A stretch of 43,894 nt of DNA from positions 1 through 43,894 of the forward strand of contig NZ_PVNK01000013.1 of NCBI RefSeq assembly GCF_002994615.1, written 5' to 3'. Position 1 is the first letter of the stretch. Each line of letters opens with the position of its first letter. This document shows positions 7,764 through 16,396 of this stretch, piece after piece. The translations under genes and the position numbers were made by a program. The DNA comes from Enhygromyxa salina (lineage in GTDB: Bacteria; Myxococcota_A; Polyangia; Nannocystales; Nannocystaceae). Under the pieces are notes generated by a model. The model was given only the letters and a program-made list of their open reading frames with translations. It searched no databases and was not told the DNA's origin.

Positions 7764-8807
7764 TCAACGAGCTCGAGCTGCCCGCCGCGAGCCCCGGAAC
7801 GAACGGAGCCTGGCGACCGCGCGCCGCGGCCACGCGACCAGCTGTCGCAGGTCCTCGCTGGACAGGAAGCTCAGGTACGAGCCGACGATCAGCGGCGAGA
7901 AGAACACGACGTAGACCCCGAGCTGAATCCCGACGTGCATCGCAACGCCGAAGCCGAGGAACAGCCAGCGCAGGTCGGGGATCGGCCAGCCCGGCCGGCC
8001 CGCGCGGCGGCGCTCGCCAAGCGCAGGGAAGCGCCGCCCGGCGGCCTCGCGCACCCAGTTGTAGGCCGTGAAGCCACCGAACGAGACCTCCCAGATCAGG
8101 ACCGCGAAGGTCAGCGGCTCGAGCAGCCAGGGCTGGAGCGCGGCGAACAGGGGCCCGGCGTCGAAGTGGCGGTTGTAGGGGTTGTTGAGGGTGTAGAAGA
8201 TCGCCGTGCCCTCTTCGACCCAGGTCTCGCCGGTCTTCTCGAGCCCGGTGACGGTGTAGACGATCGCCAGCTGCAGCTGGATGATCCGCCGACACCAGAC
8301 CGGGACCGTGCCGCCCCAGCCGAACCACCGCGCGTCGAGCGAGAACCCGCGGCCAGCCGGCATCAGGGCCAGGAGGCAGCCGAACATCAGGGCGAGCTGG
8401 TCGGGGTAGGCGTAGAGCAGCGGGTTGCGCCCGTACATGCTGATCCACACGATCAGCCCGACGATCGAGCTGACCCGGGTGAACAGGCCCACGGTCCACA
8501 TGCCCAGCGCGAGCACCCCGACGGCCCAGATCGCGCGCACCGTCGTCGGGTCGCGGATCTCGAAGAACAGCGACCAGCGCGAGGGGAAGGCCAGCTGCGC
8601 GAAGCGATCGTTGATCATCGACTCGTCGGAGAAGTACTCGCCGACGGCCCCGACGTGCAGCAGCGCAGACACGAACAGGATCCCGGCGAGCACCGCCCGG
8701 AGGACGCCGAGCGCGAGCGGGTCTTCTTGGCCCGACAACAGCGCGTCGCAGACCCGGGCCAGGGGGTTTTGTCGCGCCTCGCCTCCCCTCTTGCTCGACT
8801 CAGCCAC
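7764..8807 (-). CDS. HTTM-domain (vitamin K carboxylase-like) membrane protein
   Basis: This 347-residue polytopic membrane protein matches the HTTM family, the bacterial relatives of the membrane half of vitamin K-dependent gamma-glutamyl carboxylase. Family hallmarks seen are LRAVLAGILF, SMINDRFAQ with FPSRWSLFF, AYPDQLALMF, and LQLQLAIVYTVTGLEKTGETWVEEG. Lys191 in GLEK aligns by eye with the proposed catalytic base Lys218 of human GGCX, so activity is plausible. It lacks the large lumenal domain of the animal enzyme. It starts at GTG 8807, overlapping the upstream gene by eight bases (GTGGCTGA), which indicates translational coupling as the third gene of a protease operon. The substrate is unknown; the co-encoded secreted protease is a candidate. 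Confidence 0.8.
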   Translation of the reverse strand: MAESSKRGGEARQNPLARVCDALLSGQEDPLALGVLRAVLAGILFVSALLHVGAVGEYFSDESMINDRFAQLAFPSRWSLFFEIRDPTTVRAIWAVGVLALGMWTVGLFTRVSSIVGLIVWISMYGRNPLLYAYPDQLALMFGCLLALMPAGRGFSLDARWFGWGGTVPVWCRRIIQLQLAIVYTVTGLEKTGETWVEEGTAIFYTLNNPYNRHFDAGPLFAALQPWLLEPLTFAVLIWEVSFGGFTAYNWVREAAGRRFPALGERRRAGRPGWPIPDLRWLFLGFGVAMHVGIQLGVYVVFFSPLIVGSYLSFLSSEDLRQLVAWPRRAVARLRSFRGSRRAARAR

Positions 8808-9537
8808 CCGACGCGCCCCCCTCCCCTGCCTCGCGCAGCGCCCGATCGGTGGCGATCATGTCGCGGATGATCTTGACCCGGCAGCTGCCGTCTTGGGCTC
8901 GCTTGAGCCGCGGCGGACCGATGACCTCCTTGCCCTCGCGGACCCGCTCGGGCGATCGAATCCGCCGGTAGACCCGCTTCATCTCGAGCCGCTTGACGTC
9001 GTAGCCGCGTCGAGCCTCGCGCACGCAGACCCCGCGCAGGTACCAGGTTCGGTTGCGGTTGGTCTTGTCGATCTTGCGCGTGACCGCGTGCTGCCAGATG
9101 TCGAGCCGCGAGCGTCGCCAGGCCCACGCCGTGCCCCAGCCGTGCTCGCTCATGTAGCTCTCTTCGAGCTCGCGGACGCTGCCGTCGGCGTCGTGGGCCG
9201 TGAGCGTCATGTAGAAGTGGCCGCGGCCCGGGTTGGGCGCGTACATGCTCCACGCCTGGCTCAAGGAGATCTGGCGCATGGCCTTGATCAGCTCGTCGTG
9301 GCGGGCCTGGCGGGGCGGGGCGAGCTCGTCGCGGGGCCACGCGGCGAGCAGCAGCGCGTAGCCGAGCGCGAGCGGGAAGACCACGTTGACGACCCGACGC
9401 AGGCCCACGAGCCAGCCTGGCAGCGGCGCCCGACGCCAGCGAGGGCGCCCCCTGCGAGGCCCGGAGGGCTCGGGGAGCTCGGAGGGCTCGGAGGGCTCGA
9501 GGAGCTCGGAGGGCGCGGGTGTCTGGGCTTCGCTCAC
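8800..9537 (-). CDS. membrane-anchored W-S-M-Y-A-P-N-P protein, HTTM partner
   Basis: This 245-residue protein has a Pro/Glu/Ser-rich N-terminus, an Arg-rich stretch, one membrane helix (about residues 50-67, VVNVVFPLALGYALLLAAW) and a C-terminal domain that begins with the motif QAWSMYAPNPGRGHFYMTLTA. The Trp-Ser-Met-(Phe/Tyr)-Ala-Pro-x-Pro signature is characteristic of proteins encoded beside HTTM genes or fused to them in several bacteria, according to my recollection; its biochemical role is not established. The start GTG 9537 overlaps the stop of the protease gene as GTGA, and the gene's own end overlaps the HTTM gene by eight bases, so all three are translated as a coupled unit. The protein may hold or present a substrate to the HTTM enzyme, which is inference. 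Confidence 0.7.
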   Translation of the reverse strand: MSEAQTPAPSELLEPSEPSELPEPSGPRRGRPRWRRAPLPGWLVGLRRVVNVVFPLALGYALLLAAWPRDELAPPRQARHDELIKAMRQISLSQAWSMYAPNPGRGHFYMTLTAHDADGSVRELEESYMSEHGWGTAWAWRRSRLDIWQHAVTRKIDKTNRNRTWYLRGVCVREARRGYDVKRLEMKRVYRRIRSPERVREGKEVIGPPRLKRAQDGSCRVKIIRDMIATDRALREAGEGGASGG

Positions 9538-11867
9538 CTGGGTCGTGACCTGCGTCGAGACCGGACGGGGCCGAGCGCGAGCAACATCAGCAAGCCCGCG
9601 GCCAGCCCACCACTACCGCCCGTCGGCTCGGTGGTGCAAGCGCAGGAGCTGCCGTCGTCGTCGAGCTCGGGCTCGGGCTCCGAGCTCGGCGAGCCCTGGT
9701 CGAGCTCCTCGGTCGGCACGCTGGCGAATTGCAGCTCGCGGATGACGGCCTCGTCGCGGTCGAGGTTGACGAAGGACACGTGGACGACCTCGCCGGGCTC
9801 GAGCCCGCGGATCAGGACCTGGCGACGGGCCTCGCTCAGCGTCGTCGGCGTGTAGATCTCGTCCCAGTCGCCGGACACCTCCCAGGTCTCGTCGATGTCG
9901 CCCTTTTCTTCGTCGGCGTGGCCGAGGGCTCCGAGCTCGTAGCTGAACGCGATCGAGGCGTCCTCGGACACGCTGCTGCGCTTGGCGAGGACCTCGACGT
10001 CGACGTCGTGGCTGACCGGCTGGCCCGCCGAGTTGCCCGCGGCCGAGACCTCGAAGGTGATCAGGAGGTTGTCGGAGCCGGCCGGGATCCGCTGGCGGTA
10101 CTGGACCGGGCCCGGCCAAAAGGGCGACACGTAATTGCCGGTGGGGCGCAGGTACAAGCGGCGCGGATCGTCGAGGCTCGTGGGGTCGTCGACGACCCGC
10201 TCGCAGTCGATCAGGTTGCGGCCCGCGAGCGCGCGCTCGAGCTGCTCGTAGTCGCCCTCGGTCCAGACCCCGGCGTCGCGCTCGGCCGCGGCGACGGCGA
10301 GCAGGCCGGCGGCGGCCTCCTCGATCGAGGCGTCGCTCGCCAGCAGCGGCAGCATCCCGAGCACGACGGGATCGAGCTTGGAGCCGATCCGACGGCGGGC
10401 GGCCCACAGCGCCGCGCTGACCGGCTCGCTGTCGTAGTGCTCCTCGCCGGTCATGTCGCGCGGGCACTGGAGCTCGTTCTCGGCGTTGCGGATCCAGCCC
10501 CGGCCGAGCTCGGCCCAGTAGAAGCCGACGTACTCGGCCAGCTCCGGGCGCTCGGTGATCATCAAGCTGTGGTAGTCGGCGATCGCCTCGTTGATCGAAC
10601 GGGCGTCGCGCAAGACCCCGTCCTCGCGGGCGCGGTAGCGGCGGAGGCCCTCGGGCGTGAGCTCCGCGACGATCCCGTGGCCGAGCTCGTGGTAGACGAC
10701 GTCGCCATCAAACGCGAAGTCGACCGACGAGCCCTGACCAAAGAGCATCGTCGGGCCGTCCTCGATGTCGCAGGCGCCGCTGTAGTAGGCGTTATTGTAC
10801 GGCCCGAAGTCGAGCTCCGGGTAGGCGGGCGCCGGGTCGAGCCAGTGAAAATTGGCGACCATGTTCGACAGCTCGCAGGGGAAGGTCTCGACCCCGAGCG
10901 TGGCCATGAAGGAGAAGAACTTCTCCGCGTGCCAGTACATCGACAGCTCGGCGTAGAGGTCCCTCGGGTCGCGGTTGTCGGCGATCAGCGAGACGTCGGG
11001 CAGCGGGACGAAGAAGTCGCCCTCGGCGTCGGCCACGACCTGCTGGGTCGGGTAGCACTCCGGGGTCTCGGCCTCGTCGTCCCGCCACGGGGCATAGGGG
11101 CCGTCGGGCGCGTCGATGCAGTTGAACACGCGCACGCGGCTGCCGGTCAGGTAGACGCCGTCGAGGGCCGTGTCTTCGGCCCACGGCTGCTGATCGAGGT
11201 CGATGTTGTCGAGGGTGACCGTCGACGGCACCGGCGTGTGCTGGGGGTTGATCTCGTAGACCTCGGCTTGGTTGTCGAGATCGACCAGCTCGACGGTGTC
11301 GAGCACTCGCCCGGTCCCGGCGCTGACCCAGACCCGCTCGCGGCTCGGCGTGGGCGACATGCTCAGGGGCAAGGTGAATTCCCAGGTCAGGATCGGGCGA
11401 TCGAAGACCAGCAGGTAGACGAGCTCGCCGTCGAGCTGGGTTGCGCGTCGGAGCTGGTCGGGGCGCAGGCGCGGGGCCAGGGCCGCGCGGGCGTCGTCGA
11501 GCTCGACGCGGCGCTGGTCCGGCCGGAGCTGGGCGTCGGCGGCCGGGTAGCGCGAGGCCACGACCCGGGCCGAGCCGTCGCTGGCGGTCCAGGTGGTCTC
11601 GAACGCGCCCCGCAGCGGGATCCCGTGGAGCTCGAGGCTGCGGCGCTCGGCGCTGACCTGGCGCCGCGTGGACCCGGCTGGCACCGCGACCTGGCGCCCG
11701 AGCTCGAGCTCGCCCGCGGCGATCCCCCGCTCGGCCGCGAGCTGATCCAGGCGAGGCTCCCCCGCGTGGGCTGGGCTGGCCCAGACCCCAAGCCCGAGCA
11801 GGCCCAGCAGACCCAGCGCGCGCACCGACCATTTGCCACTGCCACCACGCTCGAGCTCCTTCATCAC
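9534..11867 (-). CDS. secreted zinc metalloprotease with MYXO-CTERM tail
   Basis: This 777-residue protein has a Sec signal peptide (hydrophobic LGLLGLLGLGVW, cleavage after SPAHA), an N-terminal region resembling the FTP/PepSY pro-domains of thermolysin-like enzymes (QVSAERRSLELHGIPLRGAFE; RVWVSAGTGRVLDTVEL), a zinc-binding HELGHG (393-398) and a downstream NEAIADY whose Glu427 is the expected third zinc ligand of gluzincins. A beta-rich C-terminal part follows, then an acidic linker, SCACTTEP, a hydrophobic helix and an Arg-rich end, the layout of MYXO-CTERM sorting tails that direct proteins to the myxobacterial surface. It leads a three-gene overlapping operon with the HTTM protein. GTG 11867 has a TAGTCT box six bases before it; ATG 11864 is the next codon. 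The fold suggests an M4/M36-like secreted peptidase. Confidence 0.87.
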   Translation of the reverse strand: MMKELERGGSGKWSVRALGLLGLLGLGVWASPAHAGEPRLDQLAAERGIAAGELELGRQVAVPAGSTRRQVSAERRSLELHGIPLRGAFETTWTASDGSARVVASRYPAADAQLRPDQRRVELDDARAALAPRLRPDQLRRATQLDGELVYLLVFDRPILTWEFTLPLSMSPTPSRERVWVSAGTGRVLDTVELVDLDNQAEVYEINPQHTPVPSTVTLDNIDLDQQPWAEDTALDGVYLTGSRVRVFNCIDAPDGPYAPWRDDEAETPECYPTQQVVADAEGDFFVPLPDVSLIADNRDPRDLYAELSMYWHAEKFFSFMATLGVETFPCELSNMVANFHWLDPAPAYPELDFGPYNNAYYSGACDIEDGPTMLFGQGSSVDFAFDGDVVYHELGHGIVAELTPEGLRRYRAREDGVLRDARSINEAIADYHSLMITERPELAEYVGFYWAELGRGWIRNAENELQCPRDMTGEEHYDSEPVSAALWAARRRIGSKLDPVVLGMLPLLASDASIEEAAAGLLAVAAAERDAGVWTEGDYEQLERALAGRNLIDCERVVDDPTSLDDPRRLYLRPTGNYVSPFWPGPVQYRQRIPAGSDNLLITFEVSAAGNSAGQPVSHDVDVEVLAKRSSVSEDASIAFSYELGALGHADEEKGDIDETWEVSGDWDEIYTPTTLSEARRQVLIRGLEPGEVVHVSFVNLDRDEAVIRELQFASVPTEELDQGSPSSEPEPELDDDGSSCACTTEPTGGSGGLAAGLLMLLALGPVRSRRRSRPR

Positions 11868-11873
11868 AGCCGC

Positions 11874-11879
11874 AGACTA
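11874..11879 (-). promoter_or_regulatory. -10-like box TAGTCT, six bases before the protease start
   Basis: On the minus strand TAGTCT is followed by six bases and then GTG 11867. No Shine-Dalgarno precedes the start and no good -35 hexamer is visible 16-18 bases farther up. The spacing fits a transcript that begins at the start codon. Confidence 0.4.
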
Positions 11880-11987
11880 CCAGCCCGCGGTGCAACCCGC
11901 CCCGAGCCAGGTCGAGGCTGCGGCGTTGCGAACCCGGGGCCACCGTCGGCGCGACAACCGCAACTTGAAGGCGAGCTCCGCAAAAAC

Positions 11988-12017
11988 TTGGGTCCCGAGG
12001 GCCTGTGCGACTAGGGT
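11988..12017 (+). promoter_or_regulatory. promoter of the DD-peptidase gene (-35 TTGGGT, -10 TAGGGT)
   Basis: TTGGGT at 11988-11993 and TAGGGT at 12012-12017 are separated by 18 bases, and six bases then lead to GTG 12024. There is no recognisable Shine-Dalgarno between the -10 box and the start codon, so transcription and translation would begin at the same place. It lies back to back with the protease promoter. Confidence 0.45.
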
Positions 12018-12023
12018 GGCAGT

Positions 12024-13607
12024 GTGGTCCATCGACTGATCCGCGCTCGTCGTGCGCCCGTCATCGCGGGCTCCGGTCTGGCCGTCCTCGCGCTCGCGCT
12101 CGGTTGGCCCGACGCCGATCCCAACGCGGTGTCCACGCCTGTCCTCACGCCCGCGCAGGCCGAGGCGAGCCCGCCGAAGACGGCGCCGCGCGAAGCCCCC
12201 TCGAGCGACTCGCGCGAGGCCGACGACGCCAGCCTCGACGCGCGCATCGACGCGCTGATCGCCGAGGCCAGCTTCGTGACCGACGCGCGCCTCGGGATCT
12301 CGGTCGTCGACCTCCGCACGGGCGAATCGCTCTACGCGCGCGAGGCCGACACGCCGCTCAACCCGGCCAGCAACGCCAAGCTGGTCACGACCGCCGCGGC
12401 CCTGGCCAGCCTCGGCCCCGAGCACCGGTTCAGCACCCGGGTCTGGCTCGAGGATGGGTCCAACAAAGACGGCGTGGTCTCCGGCAAGCTCTACCTCCAA
12501 GGCGGCGGCGATCCCTCCCTGGTCAGCGGCGAGATCTACGAGCTCGCCGGCCAGATCCAGGCCGCGGGCATCACCAAGATCCGCGGCCCGATCGTGGTCG
12601 ACGCCAGCCGCTTCGATCACGACGGGCTCCCGCCCGGCTTCGACCAAAAGACCGAGTTCGCCTCCTACCGTGCGCCCGGCGGCGCGATGTCGGTCAACTA
12701 CAACACCTACGAGGTCTTCGCGAGCCCGGCCAAGGTCGTCGGCCAGCCCCCGGTCCTCCGAGTTCAGCCGCCCGTGGCCAGCATCGAGCTCGACAGCAGC
12801 GCCGCGACGACCGTGGCCGGGACCCGCAACAAGCTGTGGGTCTCGACCAAGGAGCGCAAGGGCAAGACCGTGGTCGAGTTCCACGGCGAGCTCGGCATCG
12901 ACAACGGGCGCAGCTCCTACCGCTACCCCGTCAGCGATCCCTCGCGCTACGCGGGCGAGCTGCTGAAGCTGGCCCTGACCCAGCGCGGCGTCAAGGTGAC
13001 CAAGTCCAAGATCGAGCCGGGCGAGGTCCCGTCCGACGCCGACCTCGTCGCTACATTTCGGAGCGAGACGCTCTCGGAGCTGTGCCGCTCGGTCAACAAG
13101 TGGTCGAACAACTTCATGGCCGAGCAGATCCTGCGCGCGCTCGCCCCCGGCGACGGGGCCACGGCCGAGGCCGCGCTCGAGCAGCTGCGCCAGTACACCC
13201 GCGACATCGGCATGGCCCAAGACGGCCTCGTGCTCGGCAACGGCTCGGGCCTCTACGCCAACAACATGATCTCCCCCGCCGGGCTCACCTACCTGCTCGG
13301 CCACGTCTACGGCGACTTTCGCTATCGCAGCGACTACATGGCCTCGCTCGCGATCATGGGCAGCGACGGGACCACGCGCTCGCGCCTCCACGACAGCGAG
13401 GCCCGGACCTGGGTTCGGGTCAAGACCGGCACCCTCGACGACGTCTCGGCGCTGTCGGGCTACGCGGGCGCGGTCGGCCGTGATCCGATCGCCTTTTCGA
13501 TCTTGTTCAACGGCCTCGAGCGCAAGCACCGAGCCAAGGCCCGCGCGCTCCAAGACGCGATCGCCGAGCTGCTCGCCGCCGAAGCCGCGCGCACCTCGGC
13601 CGACTGA
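12024..13607 (+). CDS. dacB: PBP4-type D-alanyl-D-alanine carboxypeptidase/endopeptidase
   Basis: This 527-residue protein belongs to the peptidase S13 (PBP4/DacB) family, which trims or cross-link-cleaves peptidoglycan in the periplasm. The three active-site motifs are present and correctly ordered: SNAK (Ser116, Lys119) in NPASNAKLVTT, SNN (361-363) in NKWSNNFMAEQ, and KTG (467-469) in VKTGTLDDVSALSGY. The long insert between the first two motifs is typical of this family. The N-terminus has an Arg-rich start and a hydrophobic segment (APVIAGSGLAVLALALG), so the protein is exported or membrane-anchored, followed by a Pro/Ala-rich stretch. GTG 12024 has no ribosome-binding site but lies six bases after a TAGGGT -10-like box. 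It is divergent from the protease operon and appears monocistronic. Confidence 0.9.
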   Translation: MVHRLIRARRAPVIAGSGLAVLALALGWPDADPNAVSTPVLTPAQAEASPPKTAPREAPSSDSREADDASLDARIDALIAEASFVTDARLGISVVDLRTGESLYAREADTPLNPASNAKLVTTAAALASLGPEHRFSTRVWLEDGSNKDGVVSGKLYLQGGGDPSLVSGEIYELAGQIQAAGITKIRGPIVVDASRFDHDGLPPGFDQKTEFASYRAPGGAMSVNYNTYEVFASPAKVVGQPPVLRVQPPVASIELDSSAATTVAGTRNKLWVSTKERKGKTVVEFHGELGIDNGRSSYRYPVSDPSRYAGELLKLALTQRGVKVTKSKIEPGEVPSDADLVATFRSETLSELCRSVNKWSNNFMAEQILRALAPGDGATAEAALEQLRQYTRDIGMAQDGLVLGNGSGLYANNMISPAGLTYLLGHVYGDFRYRSDYMASLAIMGSDGTTRSRLHDSEARTWVRVKTGTLDDVSALSGYAGAVGRDPIAFSILFNGLERKHRAKARALQDAIAELLAAEAARTSAD

Positions 13608-13700
13608 TCTTCAGATCAAGTGGCCCTGTGCGACGCCGATGTCCGCCCCCCCTGACATCGGGATCTCCTGCGGCGCTCGTAAAGGCGGCGTCGGGCCGAG

Positions 13701-13725
13701 GTAAACCAGGTGAAAGCTGGTCTAC
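13701..13725 (+). other. short hairpin before the small basic-protein gene
   Basis: GTA-ACCAG pairs with CTGGT-TAC across a seven-base loop, with one A/C mismatch inside the stem. It lies about 95 bases after the DD-peptidase stop and 20 bases before ATG 13747. There is no U-tract, so it could be a weak terminator for the upstream gene or a leader structure for the downstream one. Confidence 0.3.
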
Positions 13726-13746
13726 CCCTTGCAAGTTGCGGAGCCC

Positions 13747-13974
13747 ATGAGCGCCCATGTCCGTGCCGTCGCCGCTGTCCGAGAGCTCCGCGCCGCCCTG
13801 CGCCCCGCCGCTCGGCTGCTCCGCTCCGTGTCCCACCAGCTCGCCGACCGCCGCCGCGAACAAGCCGCCAGCGCCCCCACCTCCAGCGCGGGAGCCCGCG
13901 GCCCCAAGCGCCTCATCCTCGAGTCCGCCCTCGCGGCCGCCAACAGCCTCCAAGCCCCGATCGTCTCGAGCTGA
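13747..13974 (+). CDS. small basic protein, unknown
   Basis: A 75-residue open frame starts at ATG 13747 with GGAG four bases upstream. About seven of every eight third codon positions are G or C, close to the surrounding genes, which supports it being coding. The product is strongly basic in its first half (AVRELRAALRPAARLLRSVSHQLADRRREQ), then has a Ser/Ala/Pro-rich turn and a short C-terminal helix. I recognise no domain; it has no signal peptide. It points towards the convergent prkA gene, leaving only about 40 bases between their ends. A longer open frame on the opposite strand has worse codon composition and was not taken. Confidence 0.45.
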   Translation: MSAHVRAVAAVRELRAALRPAARLLRSVSHQLADRRREQAASAPTSSAGARGPKRLILESALAAANSLQAPIVSS

Positions 13975-14013
13975 CGCGGGGCTCGTTCACGCCCGGGACC
14001 ACACCCACAGCGC

Positions 14014-16356
14014 TCAATAGCGCCGCTTGGACAGCTCGACGAGGGTCTCTTTGAGCGACTCCCGCGTGTGCCGCTCGCGTCGCTCGTCGCCGTCGTGCTC
14101 CCCGAGCAGGACCTCGAGCGCGTGCTTGCCCTTTTGCTTGTCGGCGGGGCTGAGATCCAGCTCCGCGGGCTTGTCCTCGGTCAGCAGCTCGAGCATCGAC
14201 TCGATGCCCTTGCGGACCGTGTCTTTTTGCTGGCGGTAGTACTCCTCGCGCATCCGCGAGAAGTAGTCGGCGAAGATCGCCGCGTAGTCCGGCTCTTCGT
14301 TGGGGTGCGAGAGCGCCCAGGCCCCGATCCGCGCGAGGATGTCCTGGCGAAAGCCGTCCTTGGCGTTGGGATCCATCGCCTTCTCGAGCTCGCGCATGAA
14401 TTTTTCGTCGGGGTCGCCGAGCTGGCCCGTGACCTCGTCGAAGATCCGCTCGCCCTTGACGTGGTGGCTGGCGTGGACGACGTACTTGCGGAACAGCTCG
14501 AGGTAGCGATCTTCGTCGACGAGCCCGAGCGCCTCGCGGACCTCGCGGTCGGAGAGGTTGAGCCAGTGCTCGTAGGCGACCTCGGTGATCGAGCCCTCGC
14601 CCTCGAGCCGGTGAAAGCCAGACTCGGTCGGGCTCAGGTGCATCCAGCCGTGGTGGACGGCGTCGCCGAGCAGCGCGCGCAGCTCGTTGAACAGGCGCGG
14701 GACGGTGATGGTGCGCCCGTCGGCGAATTGCTCGCGCGCGAGGCTCGAGCCGAGGCCCGAGGCGGCCGCGAGCAGGACGTTTTTGAGGTCGCGGACGCTG
14801 GCTCCGAAGCTGCCCTCGTAGTCGCCGAGGATGTGGTCCGTGCCCTGGCTCGACGCGACCGCGTGCTCGAAGCGCTCGGCGTACATGCTGGGGACCGCGG
14901 CGAGGAGCTCGCGGGCCTCCTCGCTCGACAGGCCCGAGGGCACCCGCCCGTAGGCGTAGAGGTCGGCCTTCTCGAGCGGACCGAGGCGCTCGAGCGCGGC
15001 CTTGATCTTGGCCGGGTACTTGGCCGGATCGGGCGGACGCAGCCGCGTCATCACGCCCCACAGCGCGAGGATCCGAGGCACGTGGGGGGCGATGTGAACC
15101 CCGCGCAGGAGGTCGCCGACCTGCTCCTGGTAGATCTTGCGCTCGACCCGGTAGTCGAGCAGGTAGGGGACCGAGATCAGATCGAGGCGCGCGCGGAAGC
15201 TCTGGTACTCGGCCGCGCGCCGGGCCCGAAACTCGAGCAGGTTGATGTCGTTGGCCGAGCCCGTGAACACCACGTCGAGCCCGAGCAGCAGGTGATCGAG
15301 GACCACCCGCGCGCTCTCGGTCGCGGTCAGCAGGTACTTGTAGTGCTCGTAGGGGCGCTTGAGCAGATCGGAGAAATTAATGATCCCGCGCTGGGCGTCG
15401 ACGAGGTCGCCCTGGGTCCCGTAGAGCACCTGCCCGGCGACCGAGGGCGGCAGGTGGGCGAAGGCTCGATCGCCGGTCGCCGGAAACGAGCGCGCGTCTG
15501 CGGCCTGCTTGGGCTCGACGTCGACGAGGCCCGTGCGGTAGGCCCGGCTGAGGTAGAGGCGCTCGACCTGGACGTGCTGGTAGACCTTGCGCAGGTCGCC
15601 CTGGTGCGCGGCGAGCAGCGCGTCGAAGATCTTGCGGTTGCGGGCCGAGAGCTCGCCGTTGCGGATCGTATACGGGACCACGAAGTCGTCGTCGTCGCCG
15701 AACAGCTCGCGGAGCAGCTCCTGGCGCGGGGCCACGGGCAGCAGATAGATCGGGTGGTCTTTGTTCTCGTCGGTCACGCGCGAGGCGATGACCTCGCCCT
15801 CGAGCCGCGCGAAGCTCTCTTCGCCGAGGGCCTCGCGCAGCGGCTTCGCGCCAAAGCCGATGCCGCTGCCTCCTTGCGCGCGGGTCGGGAACACCCACGC
15901 GAAGCGGTACAAGACCCCGGCCTCGGTGTGCGAGTAGGCCTCGAGCCCGGCCTGAAGGCACTCGAGCAGCGTGCTCTTGGCGCTGCCGTTGGGCCCGTGG
16001 AGCAAGATCAGCGAGTCGACCCGACCGAGGCGACAAAAGCCGTCGAGGACCTCGTAGAGCTCGTTTTGGGGCCGCTCCTGGCCGACGAGGCGGGGGCCAT
16101 CGTCGAACTCGCGATCGAAGAGGTTGAAGCGATTGACGGTGCCCTGAGGCGTCCGGACCTCGGACCTGCCAAAGAAGTCGAGGGCGTCGCGGACGTAGTG
16201 CGGGCTGTTGCGGGCGTGGGTCCGCGGATCTTCGAGCAGGAGCTCGAACCACTCGTCGAAGCTCAGGATCCGCCGGGTCGCGGCGAACTCCTCGGCGACG
16301 CGATCCGCGAGCTGAGCGAGGCGCTCGGGCGCTTGAAGTCGACTCGAATCGGGCAT
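14014..16356 (-). CDS. prkA: PrkA family serine protein kinase
   Basis: This 780-residue protein is a PrkA-type (YeaG-like) kinase, an AAA+ ATPase fused to a C-terminal kinase-like region, known from Bacillus sporulation and enterobacterial nitrogen and stress responses. The family's Walker A GPNGSAKST is at residues 121-129, with LVGQERPQNELYEVL before it and the aromatic NFSDLLKRPYEHYKYLL, FTGSANDINLLEFR and RLDLISVPYLLDYRVERKIY blocks after it. The C-terminal half contains FADGRTITVPRLFNEL and a charged helical tail. It is longer than the roughly 640-residue Bacillus and E. coli proteins. ATG 16356 has GAGGAG about nine bases upstream. It is the last gene of a three-gene run with the DsbD-N-like lipoprotein 40 bases upstream. 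It may act in starvation or developmental signalling here, by analogy. Confidence 0.92.
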   Translation of the reverse strand: MPDSSRLQAPERLAQLADRVAEEFAATRRILSFDEWFELLLEDPRTHARNSPHYVRDALDFFGRSEVRTPQGTVNRFNLFDREFDDGPRLVGQERPQNELYEVLDGFCRLGRVDSLILLHGPNGSAKSTLLECLQAGLEAYSHTEAGVLYRFAWVFPTRAQGGSGIGFGAKPLREALGEESFARLEGEVIASRVTDENKDHPIYLLPVAPRQELLRELFGDDDDFVVPYTIRNGELSARNRKIFDALLAAHQGDLRKVYQHVQVERLYLSRAYRTGLVDVEPKQAADARSFPATGDRAFAHLPPSVAGQVLYGTQGDLVDAQRGIINFSDLLKRPYEHYKYLLTATESARVVLDHLLLGLDVVFTGSANDINLLEFRARRAAEYQSFRARLDLISVPYLLDYRVERKIYQEQVGDLLRGVHIAPHVPRILALWGVMTRLRPPDPAKYPAKIKAALERLGPLEKADLYAYGRVPSGLSSEEARELLAAVPSMYAERFEHAVASSQGTDHILGDYEGSFGASVRDLKNVLLAAASGLGSSLAREQFADGRTITVPRLFNELRALLGDAVHHGWMHLSPTESGFHRLEGEGSITEVAYEHWLNLSDREVREALGLVDEDRYLELFRKYVVHASHHVKGERIFDEVTGQLGDPDEKFMRELEKAMDPNAKDGFRQDILARIGAWALSHPNEEPDYAAIFADYFSRMREEYYRQQKDTVRKGIESMLELLTEDKPAELDLSPADKQKGKHALEVLLGEHDGDERRERHTRESLKETLVELSKRRY

Positions 16357-16396
16357 GGTCGCTCGCTCCTCGCTCGCTCGCTCGCGGCCCGCGGCC

